From: Anaerolineaceae bacterium
GTDB taxonomy: Bacteria > Chloroflexota > Anaerolineae > Anaerolineales > Anaerolineaceae
Length of the DNA: 51,732 nucleotides
Assembly (NCBI GenBank): GCA_002702705.1
Contig: PABH01000043.1
Span: 1-51,732 of the forward strand
Direction of reading: 5' to 3'
The notes below the pieces were generated by a model. The model did not search any database. It saw nothing but the letters and a program-made list of their open reading frames with translations, and was not told the origin of the DNA. This document shows, in pieces, positions 1-9,995 of the stretch. Made by a program: the position numbers and the translations under genes. How positions within the stretch are numbered: position 1 is the first letter of the stretch; the number at the start of each line of letters is the position of its first letter.

Positions 1-73
1 ACTCGACCTTGGGTTATCTTTCACCAGGCACTTTCGAAAAGCGGTACAATCAATCTCTTAATTCCATGTCCAT

Positions 74-2836
74 TTAAGTAGGTACAGTCCAATCAGGTGG
101 CCGAAGTTGACTTAAGATGATTGGATCGGTGATGGTTTCATCCCTTGCCAACAGCAATACCTTTGAAAGGATGATAGCGCTGACCATGTCCTTATCAACA
201 AAAGGCAGATATAAATTTGAATTTTTAACTTTTGGATCAGGAATGATACATACATAATTTCCGGGTAATTGGTGAACCGATCCGCTTCCCAAATGCACCT
301 TATAATTGCCCAATCTACCCGATATCCAGGCAAAACCGTCTTCGGTTTTAACATTTTTGATATTGAGCAGCCGGCAAGTTTCATTGATCAATAACGCACG
401 ACTTTCTTTGGTCGTGGTAGATTGTTCCCATGATGTTTCACCAACGTATGCTTTACTGACCACCAGATCAATATCGCGCATGGTTTCACTGAAAATGATC
501 GCCGGTATTTCTTGCAGCGGTATTTTTTTGTTTTTATAATCTACGAAGTAGATATTTTCAAAAGTGGTTTCTTCTGTGGTTGCCAGATATAAATAAAGGA
601 CAGTATCAGATTTTGCTTCAAATCCATGGCCATCAAAATATTTGGAGGCATAAGAGACTTTATCAAAATCTGCCTCAATCTTCCATCCTCGCGCTCTGAA
701 CAAGCCTACTGCATTGCCCGCTTCAATGGGCAAATTAGAAAAACGCAAAGATTCGGCTTCTTCATTCATTTCAGCTTCGGTTACTGTATAAACTTCACGG
801 AAGATTTGTTTAAATGGCTGTACACGTTCTTGGGCAAAACACTCCGCTTGCCAACGATGCCAATCTCCCCGCTTTAACATTTCACATGGGTGTGTAATTT
901 GGAGTACATCCTCTTCTTGAAGCGCCACTTCTTGCCCATCCAATAGTAACAATGCTTTGCATTCATTAACTGGATACCCCATCAGACGAGCATTGTGAAA
1001 AACAACCTGTTCCAACAAAATTTTCAAAACCGGATTTTCACAAAATGAATTTAAAGCCTGGGGAGAAAATTTTCTTTCACTACACATGGAATTTTCCAAA
1101 AAACGCCGCAGGCGTGTTGTCATTTTTTTGATTTGTTTAACCCGCTCTTTAAGATGGTTCACCTGTGGGTCATCTTTCAAGGCCTTTGGTAAACTGCGTT
1201 TTATAACGCCATCTTTAAAAACCTCAAAAACAGGTTCACCAACTGGGTTTAAAGATAATCGCAAGAGATATTCATCAAGTGTGACTTCTACGGCTCCGTC
1301 TTTTAAATCCTTAACAATTTCCTTTTCCATAAAAAACTGGAAAGTCTCCAGATCAGAAAAACCGGCTTCTTCCACAAGCATCAGAATGGATTCCTGAATA
1401 CAATTCTTATCATTTTCATTGTTACCAGCAGCGCGAAAAATATCTTGAAAACATTGGTACCGGTAAAGCAGTTCCTCCTGCCGATTGTTCCCTTTTGGTA
1501 AAGGAACAGTACCTAAATAATAAAATAGTTTTCTCCTGGTTGTATAATCAATACGGGAAATTTCTTTAAGTCTTTCCAAAAAAGTGTCAAACGTGAGATT
1601 ACCTAAAAAAATATCCGTAAGCACTGAAAGTTGACTTTCAGGGTTTTGTGAATCAATTTTTAGCAATTGTTGCCATCTCTCTTCCCCCAATAGTTGATAG
1701 ACTTCATTAAATTGATTACGCTTTTCGAATGGGTTATCAAACCACTCCATCGCATTCAAGTACCCTTTCCAATCCAAAACGTAATCGATATATTCCCGCC
1801 ATTGTTCTGCAAAAAAACCAAGTTCTAACAAGCGTTCTTCAGAAAGCTGCATTTCAAGTGCATGCTTTTGAAAGACTTCTTTCGTATCAGTACCTAAAGG
1901 TTTGCAATTATAAATTTTTTGACTAAATCTGGCGGGGAAATTATCTGCGGAACTATGGACCAGTTTGTGTTTTCCTAATCCGTCCAGTAATAGAAATAAA
2001 TTTTCAATACCGTTCACATCTTTCTGGTCTAATAAAACCATTGGTGATGTAATCCCCAACAGGTGTTTTTCAATATCCAGAAGATTGGTTCTTTTTTTGT
2101 ATTGTGTTTGAAGTTCATCACATAATTCGCTTAAACGATTTTTCTGTTTACATTTTTGCATCAATTCCAGAGCAGTTAAACGTTTTTTTCTTGTTTTGGC
2201 ATTAATGAAGCGTTTTAATAAGTTTGCCAATTCATCGTCGTCCAGTTGAAGGTAAATGTCCAGTACCACCGGATCTTGATGTTTTTTGTCCACCAGAAGA
2301 TTATCTTCTATCATCAAGATATCTTTTTCTTCAAATTTACAATGGGTTAATGATTCGAGAATAAAATAGTCATTTTCGAAATTAAGACAGGACAAGAGAA
2401 ATTGAGTTTCAGCCTTTGAATAACAAGGTTTATGGTTGTGAATTAATTTTTCCAAAACCAAATAATACTTAAACTCAAAACTCATGTCAGGCAAATAAGG
2501 CACAATACGCTTAAAAGGACGTGAACCATGTAGCACTGCCAACCAGTTGGAGATAACGGTTTTGCATGGATCCAATGGTTCATTTGATTCTTCTCTCCCC
2601 CTAAAAACATCGGGGTAATCATCAGCAATTGGATATAATGCTTCCAGACGTTCAAAAAGAATACTCTCGTATAAGCTTCTGGGAAGATTTTCATAATAAT
2701 AAATGTTCCGATAAGTATACATATCCCATAAAGAATTAGAATAGAAAATACTTTTTAAACAATCGAAAAGTTCTTCCAGGGAGGAATTTTCATTTTGAAT
2801 TATAGGTAAAATTTTATTCATATCTAAATCGACCAT
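74..2836 (-). CDS. DUF4132/DUF7737 domain protein
   Basis: A 920-residue protein related to the DUF4132 family (E. coli MolR/YehI group), whose biochemical role is not established. The first half is helical and poorly conserved. From about residue 535 it shows the DUF4132 pattern (GVIKRSLPKALKDD, then ENSMCSERKFS and NPVLKILLEQVVFHNARLMG). The last ~110 residues fit DUF7737 (a WISGRLGNYKVHLGSG stretch, then the C-terminal PGNYVCIIPD). I chose the ATG at 2836 because a perfect GGAGGT lies 8 bases upstream; a start further upstream at 2887 would overlap the preceding gene and has no such site. It follows a small ubiquitin-like gene and the addAB-like pair, all in one direction, and is probably translationally coupled to the ubiquitin-like gene. 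Family assignment is from remembered motif patterns; function is unknown. Confidence 0.8.
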   Translation of the reverse strand: MVDLDMNKILPIIQNENSSLEELFDCLKSIFYSNSLWDMYTYRNIYYYENLPRSLYESILFERLEALYPIADDYPDVFRGREESNEPLDPCKTVISNWLAVLHGSRPFKRIVPYLPDMSFEFKYYLVLEKLIHNHKPCYSKAETQFLLSCLNFENDYFILESLTHCKFEEKDILMIEDNLLVDKKHQDPVVLDIYLQLDDDELANLLKRFINAKTRKKRLTALELMQKCKQKNRLSELCDELQTQYKKRTNLLDIEKHLLGITSPMVLLDQKDVNGIENLFLLLDGLGKHKLVHSSADNFPARFSQKIYNCKPLGTDTKEVFQKHALEMQLSEERLLELGFFAEQWREYIDYVLDWKGYLNAMEWFDNPFEKRNQFNEVYQLLGEERWQQLLKIDSQNPESQLSVLTDIFLGNLTFDTFLERLKEISRIDYTTRRKLFYYLGTVPLPKGNNRQEELLYRYQCFQDIFRAAGNNENDKNCIQESILMLVEEAGFSDLETFQFFMEKEIVKDLKDGAVEVTLDEYLLRLSLNPVGEPVFEVFKDGVIKRSLPKALKDDPQVNHLKERVKQIKKMTTRLRRFLENSMCSERKFSPQALNSFCENPVLKILLEQVVFHNARLMGYPVNECKALLLLDGQEVALQEEDVLQITHPCEMLKRGDWHRWQAECFAQERVQPFKQIFREVYTVTEAEMNEEAESLRFSNLPIEAGNAVGLFRARGWKIEADFDKVSYASKYFDGHGFEAKSDTVLYLYLATTEETTFENIYFVDYKNKKIPLQEIPAIIFSETMRDIDLVVSKAYVGETSWEQSTTTKESRALLINETCRLLNIKNVKTEDGFAWISGRLGNYKVHLGSGSVHQLPGNYVCIIPDPKVKNSNLYLPFVDKDMVSAIILSKVLLLARDETITDPIILSQLRPPDWTVPT

Positions 2837-2841
2837 AATTA

Positions 2842-3261
2842 TCAACCTCCTACTAGGGGAATAACGCGAATAAAAACTATGTGACAATTTGGGTTCATAA
2901 TAATTTCATCATTAAGTGCTTTGATTTGCTCTCCATTTACAAAAACATAATAAGAACCATTTTCAAAAGCCTCGATTGCTTTGATTACTTCTTTTTCTGG
3001 TTCAATATCTTTTCTTTTCTCCTTAAAGTCAAACTTTCCAGCTAAATATCCATTTTCAAATTCTTCAAAAGACAATACAGGATACAATCTCCTTTTTTGA
3101 TTGGATAAATTCCAGGTATTTACTTCCTCCCGAACTAATTCAGTAACCAGATCCTTAAGAGTTAAAATAATCTCTGGGTTAACAATTATCATTTCCCAGC
3201 ATCTTTCATGTTGCTGGTTTTTTCCAATTACATTCGTTTCGATATTAATTGTTAAATCCAA
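2842..3261 (-). CDS. Ubiquitin-like beta-grasp protein with C-terminal Gly-Gly
   Basis: A 139-residue protein. The predicted order is strand (LTINIETNV), strand (WEMIIVNP), helix (TLKDLVTELVREEV), an inserted segment (residues ~55-100), then YVFVNGEQIKALNDEI and a last strand, ending CHIVFIRVIPLVGG. The 'VNG...hhFhhhxPhxGG' end is the ThiS/MoaD/ubiquitin-like signature in which the terminal glycine is adenylated or conjugated. It is longer than MoaD or ThiS (about 65-85 residues) because of the insert. The start is a TTG with GAGGT four bases upstream; starting at the internal Met24 would remove the first strand, so TTG is preferred. No E1-like or JAB-protease gene is visible in the window, though the neighbouring side is cut off at position 1. 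Fold assignment is inference from the pattern, not from a search. Confidence 0.6.
   Translation of the reverse strand: MDLTINIETNVIGKNQQHERCWEMIIVNPEIILTLKDLVTELVREEVNTWNLSNQKRRLYPVLSFEEFENGYLAGKFDFKEKRKDIEPEKEVIKAIEAFENGSYYVFVNGEQIKALNDEIIMNPNCHIVFIRVIPLVGG
2845..2850 (-). promoter_or_regulatory. Shine-Dalgarno site made of the Gly-Gly codons of the upstream gene
   Basis: The hexamer GGAGGT on the minus strand is both the last two sense codons (Gly-Gly) of the ubiquitin-like gene and a perfect ribosome binding site for the ATG at 2836, with an 8-base spacer containing the upstream TGA stop. It decides the start of the DUF4132 gene and implies translational coupling. Confidence 0.8.
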
Positions 3262-3303
3262 ACTAACCTCACATTATTACATCATTGAAATAAAACCATT
3301 TGA

Positions 3304-6300
3304 TCATGAGTTGATTTCTATAATATCCAACTTTCCATGAGCGTCTAAAAAGCATAATTTTGTTACAACTTTCTCGCCTAGGAAACCTGTTACAACACTG
3401 GTATACTTTCGTGCCTGTTTGGCATATTGAGATATCAATTCAGATTGTTGGGTCGTGTTCTGAATTGAATCCGTCTTAAAATCAATAATTTCCCAGCCTC
3501 TTGGGGAACGATACAACAAATCGATATATCCGTTTTCAACATTTTTACCATCCATCCTAGAATAAGGCAGTTCATGGTACCGTTGTGAAGCTGCTTCAAT
3601 TTCATTTTTTATTGGATGTGCATGGAATCGTGTCAGTAATTCTATTGCACGATTGGTTGCGAATGTAATTTGGGATAATTGTGCCAATCCTGCATTTTTT
3701 GCAGTCGTTTCAAGCAATGTAATCAATCTTGGATTATCTGGAAAGCACCAAAGTTCGATCGCTTTATGAACCATATTGCCAATCACTGTTGGAGGAATTT
3801 CAGAAACACTCCCGGTAGCACGCCATGAGCGTAACTCCCTTACCTCGTCTTCTGGCGAAGTCTCTTTTTCATCAATTAACAAAGAGCCATAAATTGGCAT
3901 CTCATCTTGATTTGTTATGTGGTTAATTAAACCTGATGTGTCAGTACTAATCACTCGGTTCTTTGGGATGTTTACCCAAGCTCGAATAGTTTCCCCAGTT
4001 GTGGTCTGATAAAAATCCGCTTCTCCTGATTTGTTTACTAATGAATTTAAATCAATTTGAGCAGAATCACATAATTCTGTTAACCAAGCGTTTGTATTCC
4101 ATAAAGCTTTACTGTTTGGCGTTGTAAACCCACTAATGATGAGTTTTTCTTGGGTACGTGTTAACCCAACATACAATACACGCAGCGTCTCTGCTTCCGT
4201 TTCAATCTTGTCCTGCTTTTTAGCAAAGCGGAACATAAGTGGTTCCGGATCTAGTTTGCAAGTTAATCCGAATTGAGGAAGCAAATAAGCCAACGCCCCT
4301 CCACCTCTTGGTTCCCGATTTGTATCGGCCAAAACCACAATTGGAAACTGCAATCCTTTGGATTTATGAATCGTCATCAACCTTACCGAACCTAGTGATT
4401 CTGCAGAAGCTTCGCCTTCCCGTGCGCCAACATCATTAAGAGTAACCAGATAATCAAGAAAATCTCGGACATTCACTTTTCCACTCTGATGGGCATCCAA
4501 AATTAATTTATCCAAATTACGCCACAATCGCCCCCCATTTCCATTGGTATCTCCAATTGCGAGGATTGTTCTGTAATCTGTTTCATCAACAATTTTCTTT
4601 AATAATTCAGCAATAGGGATCTTGTCCACGGAAGGCAAAAGTTTTTTGATAATACTAAGTGCTCGTTTTGCACGTTTCTGATTAACATCATCCAAACCAG
4701 AGAGATCCCCATTTAATATGTCCCAGAAATGTAAAGCCGTTTCATTTTGCCAACGCAGATGATACAATGCTGCATCAGTCAAACCGAATGCAGGTGAACG
4801 GAGTAATCCTGACATGGTTAAATCATCCGTAAGGTCAGTCAATGCACGTAAGATATTTAAAATATCGCGGATTTCTGGACGATCATAAAATCCCCTTCCA
4901 GAAACAGTAACAAAAGGTATATTTGCTTCTTCAAATGCATTTTCATAAAAAGGAAATCCGGTCGATGCTCGAAACAATAAAGTTACATCATCCCAGCTCT
5001 TTATTTGGCCTTCTCTTTTTAGTTCAATCAAACGGGTCGCTAGAGCAGCAGCAGCTTCAGGTCTGGAATCTTTGGCTTTATCACCAGCCCCAAAAACAAA
5101 TTCAATAAAAGGTTTAGAAATTCCTTTACGTGGATCATTCCGATTTGAAATAAGCGCTTGATACGATACATAAAACGGCTGTGAAGGAATATCTTTCTCT
5201 CCCATAATGTCTTTTAATAAATCGCCCATACCATTAATTACTGACTTATGTGCTCGGAATGTTTCATCGAGATCAATGACTAAACCGCCTTGGGCTTTTA
5301 CTTTATCTCTGATATTACGAAAAACGGTAACATCTGCCCGTCTGAAACGATAGATACTTTGTTTTAAATCCCCAACAACAAACAACCTACCCTTTTTTCC
5401 TGACAGGGCTTCAACGATCTGCCGTTGGCGCTCATTTGTATCCTGAAATTCATCAACCAGAAGTGCTTGGATCTCATTTTGCCAACGTTTTTTGATCTCT
5501 GGTTGTTTGATAATTTCAGAGGCACCTTTTTCAAGGTCATCAAAATCAAGGTATCCGTTTTTGTTTAAATTATCCTTATAGTCATTGTATAACATTTCAA
5601 AAACGGGTTTAATTAATTGCAAAAACACAATGCTATTGGTTTCGGTTTCATTGCTTGGTGGTGGTTCTTTCGAATCTTTTCCACCACAAATAGGGTCTAT
5701 GATTTCATCATAAAGTTTCTGCAGCTCTCTTAACATCTCTTTAGCTATACTTGTTTTGTAGCCTGCACGGAGTCCCATTGATTCTCTACGGGCTTGATAC
5801 AAATAACTCGAACATCCAATAATATCACCTGCTGCGTGCGCGGTTTCTGCTTTTCCCCATACCACTAATAATAATTTGATCTGTTCAGCAAGTTTATCAC
5901 CCGCATCTTTTTTCAGTTCCAGTGTTCCCATACTACGCAAATTATCGATAATGTTTACGATTTCTTTATCAAAAAGCATAGCTTCAAAACTGCTCTGAAT
6001 CACTTGATCAATATCTATTTTTTTCTCAAATGATTCCTGTACTTCCAATCGTTTATTCAGTAGAAATGTTAATAGTCTTGATAAATCAGCTATTTTTAAC
6101 ATCTGAAACAAAGGCAAAAATTTATTTAATTTTACTAACTTTATCATTGTTTCCTCAACGATTTGTTGCTTTAATGCCGCTGCAAGTCCCTCGTCAAGGA
6201 TATTAAATTTTGGATCAATACCAGCCTCAGCCGGATGTTCTCTTAAGATTTCAGAACAAAAACTGTGAATTGTTGCAATTCGCGCCGAATCCATTTCAGC

Positions 6301-6606
6301 ATTTAAATTTTCCCATTTTTGACGGTCTACTTTAGAAGTAGATTGATTTGCCAAATTTGCTAAGGTCTGCCGAACCCGAGAGCGCATTTCACGGGCTGCT
6401 TTCTCGGTAAAGGTAATTGCCACAACACTTCGCAGTGGATATCCATCTGCTAAAAGAGTAACAAAACGAGCAACCAACGTACTGGTTTTCCCACTGCCAG
6501 CTCCTGCAGTAACAACGACATCTTTTTCGCGCTCGAGCACAGCCATTTTTTGGTTATCGGTTAGCCTAAAAGCGCCAAGCACCTGATTTTTTAAATCTTG
6601 ATTCAT
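3304..6606 (-). CDS. addA: AddA/RecB-like UvrD helicase-nuclease
   Basis: An 1,100-residue ATP-dependent helicase/exonuclease subunit, likely acting in double-strand break end resection with the AddB-like partner just upstream. Superfamily 1A motifs are complete: Walker A TAGAGSGKTST (residues ~33-43), motif Ia ITFTEKAAREM, motif II LLVDEFQDTNERQ, motif III VVGDLKQSIYRFRRA, motif V LMTIHKSKGLQFP, motif VI LYVGLTRTQEKL. The C-terminal ~120 residues carry a PD-(D/E)XK nuclease (NGYIDLLY then WEIIDFKTDS). It begins three bases after the addB-like stop, so the two are surely co-translated. Length is slightly below B. subtilis AddA (about 1,230). The symbol is by family; many Chloroflexota-type genomes annotate this only as a UvrD-helicase protein. 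Confidence 0.88.
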   Translation of the reverse strand: MNQDLKNQVLGAFRLTDNQKMAVLEREKDVVVTAGAGSGKTSTLVARFVTLLADGYPLRSVVAITFTEKAAREMRSRVRQTLANLANQSTSKVDRQKWENLNAEMDSARIATIHSFCSEILREHPAEAGIDPKFNILDEGLAAALKQQIVEETMIKLVKLNKFLPLFQMLKIADLSRLLTFLLNKRLEVQESFEKKIDIDQVIQSSFEAMLFDKEIVNIIDNLRSMGTLELKKDAGDKLAEQIKLLLVVWGKAETAHAAGDIIGCSSYLYQARRESMGLRAGYKTSIAKEMLRELQKLYDEIIDPICGGKDSKEPPPSNETETNSIVFLQLIKPVFEMLYNDYKDNLNKNGYLDFDDLEKGASEIIKQPEIKKRWQNEIQALLVDEFQDTNERQRQIVEALSGKKGRLFVVGDLKQSIYRFRRADVTVFRNIRDKVKAQGGLVIDLDETFRAHKSVINGMGDLLKDIMGEKDIPSQPFYVSYQALISNRNDPRKGISKPFIEFVFGAGDKAKDSRPEAAAALATRLIELKREGQIKSWDDVTLLFRASTGFPFYENAFEEANIPFVTVSGRGFYDRPEIRDILNILRALTDLTDDLTMSGLLRSPAFGLTDAALYHLRWQNETALHFWDILNGDLSGLDDVNQKRAKRALSIIKKLLPSVDKIPIAELLKKIVDETDYRTILAIGDTNGNGGRLWRNLDKLILDAHQSGKVNVRDFLDYLVTLNDVGAREGEASAESLGSVRLMTIHKSKGLQFPIVVLADTNREPRGGGALAYLLPQFGLTCKLDPEPLMFRFAKKQDKIETEAETLRVLYVGLTRTQEKLIISGFTTPNSKALWNTNAWLTELCDSAQIDLNSLVNKSGEADFYQTTTGETIRAWVNIPKNRVISTDTSGLINHITNQDEMPIYGSLLIDEKETSPEDEVRELRSWRATGSVSEIPPTVIGNMVHKAIELWCFPDNPRLITLLETTAKNAGLAQLSQITFATNRAIELLTRFHAHPIKNEIEAASQRYHELPYSRMDGKNVENGYIDLLYRSPRGWEIIDFKTDSIQNTTQQSELISQYAKQARKYTSVVTGFLGEKVVTKLCFLDAHGKLDIIEINS

Positions 6607-6609
6607 TCA

Positions 6610-9600
6610 TCACCATCCTGGTTCATAACGCCAGCACCACTGAGCCGCTGGGCAGTAAGAGGGGCAGCCATCTTCCGGTGCAGCAGGGGGGAATTCACCT
6701 GAACGGATATTATGGAGTATTCGACTGATATGGGATAAAGCAATGTCGATTGTTGCTTGAACGCCTGAAGAGGCATCGTTTGAAAATTTTCCCAGCTTTA
6801 ATGAACCTGGTTCAGCAGCAAGAATCTTCCAATACATTCCATCCATTGGTTCTCCCAAACCAAGCGCATCCCTAGCCGCAAGTGCGTAAATGGGTAATTG
6901 CAACCGCAATCCATTTACTAGATCTTTTATAGATAAATGTGAACCTCCGGTTTTATAATCAATTATGCGAAGTTGGCCAGATGCATTTTTATCCACACGA
7001 TCAATCACCCCCTTGAGCAGGATACTTTCTCCATTCAAATTTATCTCCAGTGGCAAAGTTTCTTTAATACCAAATTTAGCTTCATACTTAAACGGTATCC
7101 ATGTACTGTCTTCAGCTAAAGCGGTAACTGATTGTTCCAATATTCCATAAAGTTGTTCTTGCTCAATACTCCATAAAAGAGAAGGGCGAAAACCAAAAGT
7201 CCGAGGGGCGTTCAAGAATTGTTTGCGCGATTCTTTTTTAAGAGATTCTATAACCGATGTCAAATTATCTGGATCAGGGATATTCTTATAGGTTTCTTCC
7301 AAAATTTTATGAAGTAAACTACCTCGTTGTTTTGCATCCATATCCAAACTGGGTAATATTCGTTCTTCCAATTCAAGCATCGTCTTAACATAAAACTGAA
7401 ATGGACAAGTGCTGTACGTTTCAAGTCGGGAAGCACTCCAAACGGTGTTTGGAGAAAATTTTTCATTTATTTCACGTTTTATGGTCTCGGTAAAGCCTTC
7501 AAAATGCCCAACCGGGACTTTAGATCTTCTAGCTTTTAATACATCACGTGCTTGTTGTAGATTTTGCCAACGCTCAAGCAAGAAATCATACTTTTGCGGA
7601 AGACTTTTTAAACGAACAGCCTCAAATAATAATTCTTGTGTTGAAGCCGCATTAGTAAGGTTAAGCCCCTTATCAGGATTAATTTTTATCAATGCTGACG
7701 GGTCAAACAACTTTTTAACTGCGGTCCAAAATATTGATTCTTCCCATTGTTCACCGTCTTCCGACATATAAGGACGTGTTATCAAAAGATATTGATCCGA
7801 ACGAGTAAGAGCCTGGTAGAACAATCCAGCTTGTTCTCGCTGTAAACGAGGTTCTAAACCTAATTCCGCACGAATTTCCTCATTTAGAAATGGATCGGGT
7901 CTTTCATTGATCGGAAACGATCCTTCCGACAAGCCTAAAATGGCAACTGCTTTAAAACGAATTCCTCTCGCCTCCGTCATTCTAGCGACAAGTAAAGCTG
8001 GTTGTTTACTAATCCCAAGCTCACGGAATCTCTCCCCTTGTAAAGTGCCAAGTAAATCCACCAAAAACTGTTGGTAATCAACTTGGCGCTCTCCTACAAC
8101 TACTTCACTTGATACAAGTGATCGCAGCACCTCCCGAAACATTTCTGACGCAGACAAATCGCGTTCATTATCGGTTCTTTCATAAAACTTCAAATTATCC
8201 AAGAGATTTTCCAACCAGTTGATCCAACTGGTTTGGGAAGAACGCTGTATAGGGGGTGAGATCATTTGGAACACTGCATCCAGAATATGTTTTAATTTAA
8301 TTGCATCCTCCCCCCTTGGTAATTTCGGTGCGTTGCGTTCGTCATCAAGTTCATTCCAATTTTGATCAACAGTAGAAGTTAGACGATCCCATGCTTCTTG
8401 CCATTGATCCCGACCCTCAACAATTTGTGCTACTCTACTTACCATTTCAAAAGTATCTACGATTTCCGAATCCATTAAAAATTCAAAATAAGGGGATCTC
8501 AAGACATTTATTAATAATCTAGAATTAAAATTTTTCACTGGAAGGTTAAGCAAATTGATTAACGCTGAAATTGCGGGTGATTTTTCTAATGATTCATCCA
8601 ATGTAAAGGTTACCGGAATTCCAAATTCATCAGCATAAAGCCTTAATAATGGATGGTAAACTGATGGATTGGGTGTAAAGATAATACAGCTTTTTAAAGG
8701 CAGCTTTTTACGAATAACCAATTTTTTTATCCACCGTAAAGCTTCTCGTACTTCATCTGCCGGAGACCGGGTTTCCATTAATATTGGTTGTGCCACAGAC
8801 ATAACACTTGGTATTTCTTGATTAAAAATATGTTTTTCAATATGTCGGATTTCATCAGGTAAGTAAATAGAATAATTCTTTTCAGATATGGTTGGAGCAA
8901 GCAACTCCTTTAGTTTTATAAAATCATCCATAAAGCGGTGATGAGCAAAACGTTCAGAATCTGACTCACCAGGAAATGTAATCAGAATTTCATTAGCTCC
9001 TTCAGATAATAATTTTAAGAATTGAAATTGAGCTCCATTAAATGAATCAAACCCATCTACAACTATTAATCGAGTATCGGAAACGCAGATGGGGTTATTT
9101 TTTAATGAGGAGATAGCAAGCCAATTGATATCCTCTGGGTCCGCCCAATTTAAAGATTTCAATCGTGTAAGGTACCGCTGATACAAAGTCCCAAGATCTT
9201 TCTGCGCAGGGGTACCAGATTGGGTAATTTCTATAAAACTTTCCGAATCAATAAATGCCCGCTTTAGTTCTGCAAAACTATTTTGCAGGGCGAGAATAAA
9301 TCCAGGAAAGCCTGATATCGATTGATAATAAGGCAGATCACCCTCATTAACAGCATCATTAACAATTTCCTGAATAAGCCGGTGAAGCAATGGTGAAGAT
9401 GCTAGAGGCATATCGTTTCCGGATTTTTGAAGGATGCTGTAATATAGGTCTGTGAACCTACCAACTTGAGTACCTAAAGAACCACCAGCAATTGCCAATC
9501 TTTTCCGAAAGGCTGCTGCTTGTACACGATCCGGAACTACTACTCGTATTTTTGCCAATGGGTGTTCTTTTTGAATCGTTTTAATTCTTTGGATGCAGGA

Positions 9601-9648
9601 TTCCGTTTTTCCGGATGCAGGGGGAGAGATTAATAATTCAACTGCCAA
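6610..9648 (-). CDS. addB: AddB-like PD-(D/E)XK nuclease and helicase-fold subunit
   Basis: A 1,012-residue partner of the AddA-like protein. The N-terminus has a degenerate P-loop (LLISPPASGKTES), and the region around LLVARMTEARGIRFKAVAILGLSEGSFP is typical of the AddB/RecC-like helicase fold. The C-terminus has a PD-(D/E)XK nuclease core (LKGVIDRVD, then LRIIDYKTGGSH) flanked by the cysteines of an AddB-type iron-sulphur cluster: a lone Cys in ETYSTCPFQFYV, then CPSYCPAAQWCW near the end. That four-cysteine arrangement is the strongest argument for AddB rather than another nuclease. It is the first gene of the minus-strand group that continues through addA, the ubiquitin-like gene and the DUF4132 gene. 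A candidate promoter lies about 150 bases upstream. Confidence 0.85.
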   Translation of the reverse strand: MAVELLISPPASGKTESCIQRIKTIQKEHPLAKIRVVVPDRVQAAAFRKRLAIAGGSLGTQVGRFTDLYYSILQKSGNDMPLASSPLLHRLIQEIVNDAVNEGDLPYYQSISGFPGFILALQNSFAELKRAFIDSESFIEITQSGTPAQKDLGTLYQRYLTRLKSLNWADPEDINWLAISSLKNNPICVSDTRLIVVDGFDSFNGAQFQFLKLLSEGANEILITFPGESDSERFAHHRFMDDFIKLKELLAPTISEKNYSIYLPDEIRHIEKHIFNQEIPSVMSVAQPILMETRSPADEVREALRWIKKLVIRKKLPLKSCIIFTPNPSVYHPLLRLYADEFGIPVTFTLDESLEKSPAISALINLLNLPVKNFNSRLLINVLRSPYFEFLMDSEIVDTFEMVSRVAQIVEGRDQWQEAWDRLTSTVDQNWNELDDERNAPKLPRGEDAIKLKHILDAVFQMISPPIQRSSQTSWINWLENLLDNLKFYERTDNERDLSASEMFREVLRSLVSSEVVVGERQVDYQQFLVDLLGTLQGERFRELGISKQPALLVARMTEARGIRFKAVAILGLSEGSFPINERPDPFLNEEIRAELGLEPRLQREQAGLFYQALTRSDQYLLITRPYMSEDGEQWEESIFWTAVKKLFDPSALIKINPDKGLNLTNAASTQELLFEAVRLKSLPQKYDFLLERWQNLQQARDVLKARRSKVPVGHFEGFTETIKREINEKFSPNTVWSASRLETYSTCPFQFYVKTMLELEERILPSLDMDAKQRGSLLHKILEETYKNIPDPDNLTSVIESLKKESRKQFLNAPRTFGFRPSLLWSIEQEQLYGILEQSVTALAEDSTWIPFKYEAKFGIKETLPLEINLNGESILLKGVIDRVDKNASGQLRIIDYKTGGSHLSIKDLVNGLRLQLPIYALAARDALGLGEPMDGMYWKILAAEPGSLKLGKFSNDASSGVQATIDIALSHISRILHNIRSGEFPPAAPEDGCPSYCPAAQWCWRYEPGW

Positions 9649-9995
9649 AGCATTCTCCTATTTTGGTATTTTAATCTGTTGTTTTTGTATGAATGTGAAA
9701 ATTATTTAGTAATCTATTTTTTAAGTCAATTCGATGATTGTGGCTTAATTTTTTTTTACAAAAAACACTTCACCCAATCTATGAAATTTGCTTTCATTTT
9801 ATAGTGGAAATAAATGTATTTGATAAATGGATTGATTCTTTAGAAAAATTAAGGATATTTAATAAAATTACAATACTTTGAAAATTTCTATTTCGGATTT
9901 AATCTTTTTGGCGAAAATCAATAAATTCGATCTGGCGATAGATATTGTGGTAATTGGGAACTCACGAAACATATTATTGGCAATTTAGAAAAAAT
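9649..9995. other. AT-rich intergenic stretch upstream of addB
   Basis: About 350 bases with no credible reading frame. It is very AT-rich with runs of T and A. It contains a short inverted repeat (TGAAATTTGCTTTCA near 9782) and a plausible minus-strand promoter at 9798-9826. I see no clear terminator for the gene that ends at 9996. Confidence 0.6.
9798..9826 (-). promoter_or_regulatory. Candidate sigma70-type promoter for the addB-addA operon
   Basis: On the minus strand TTATCA (9826-9821, four of six matches to the -35 consensus) and TATAAA (9803-9798, five of six matches to the -10) are separated by 17 bases. The leader to the addB ATG would be about 150 bases. Found by eye in AT-rich DNA, so chance matches are likely. 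Confidence 0.35.
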
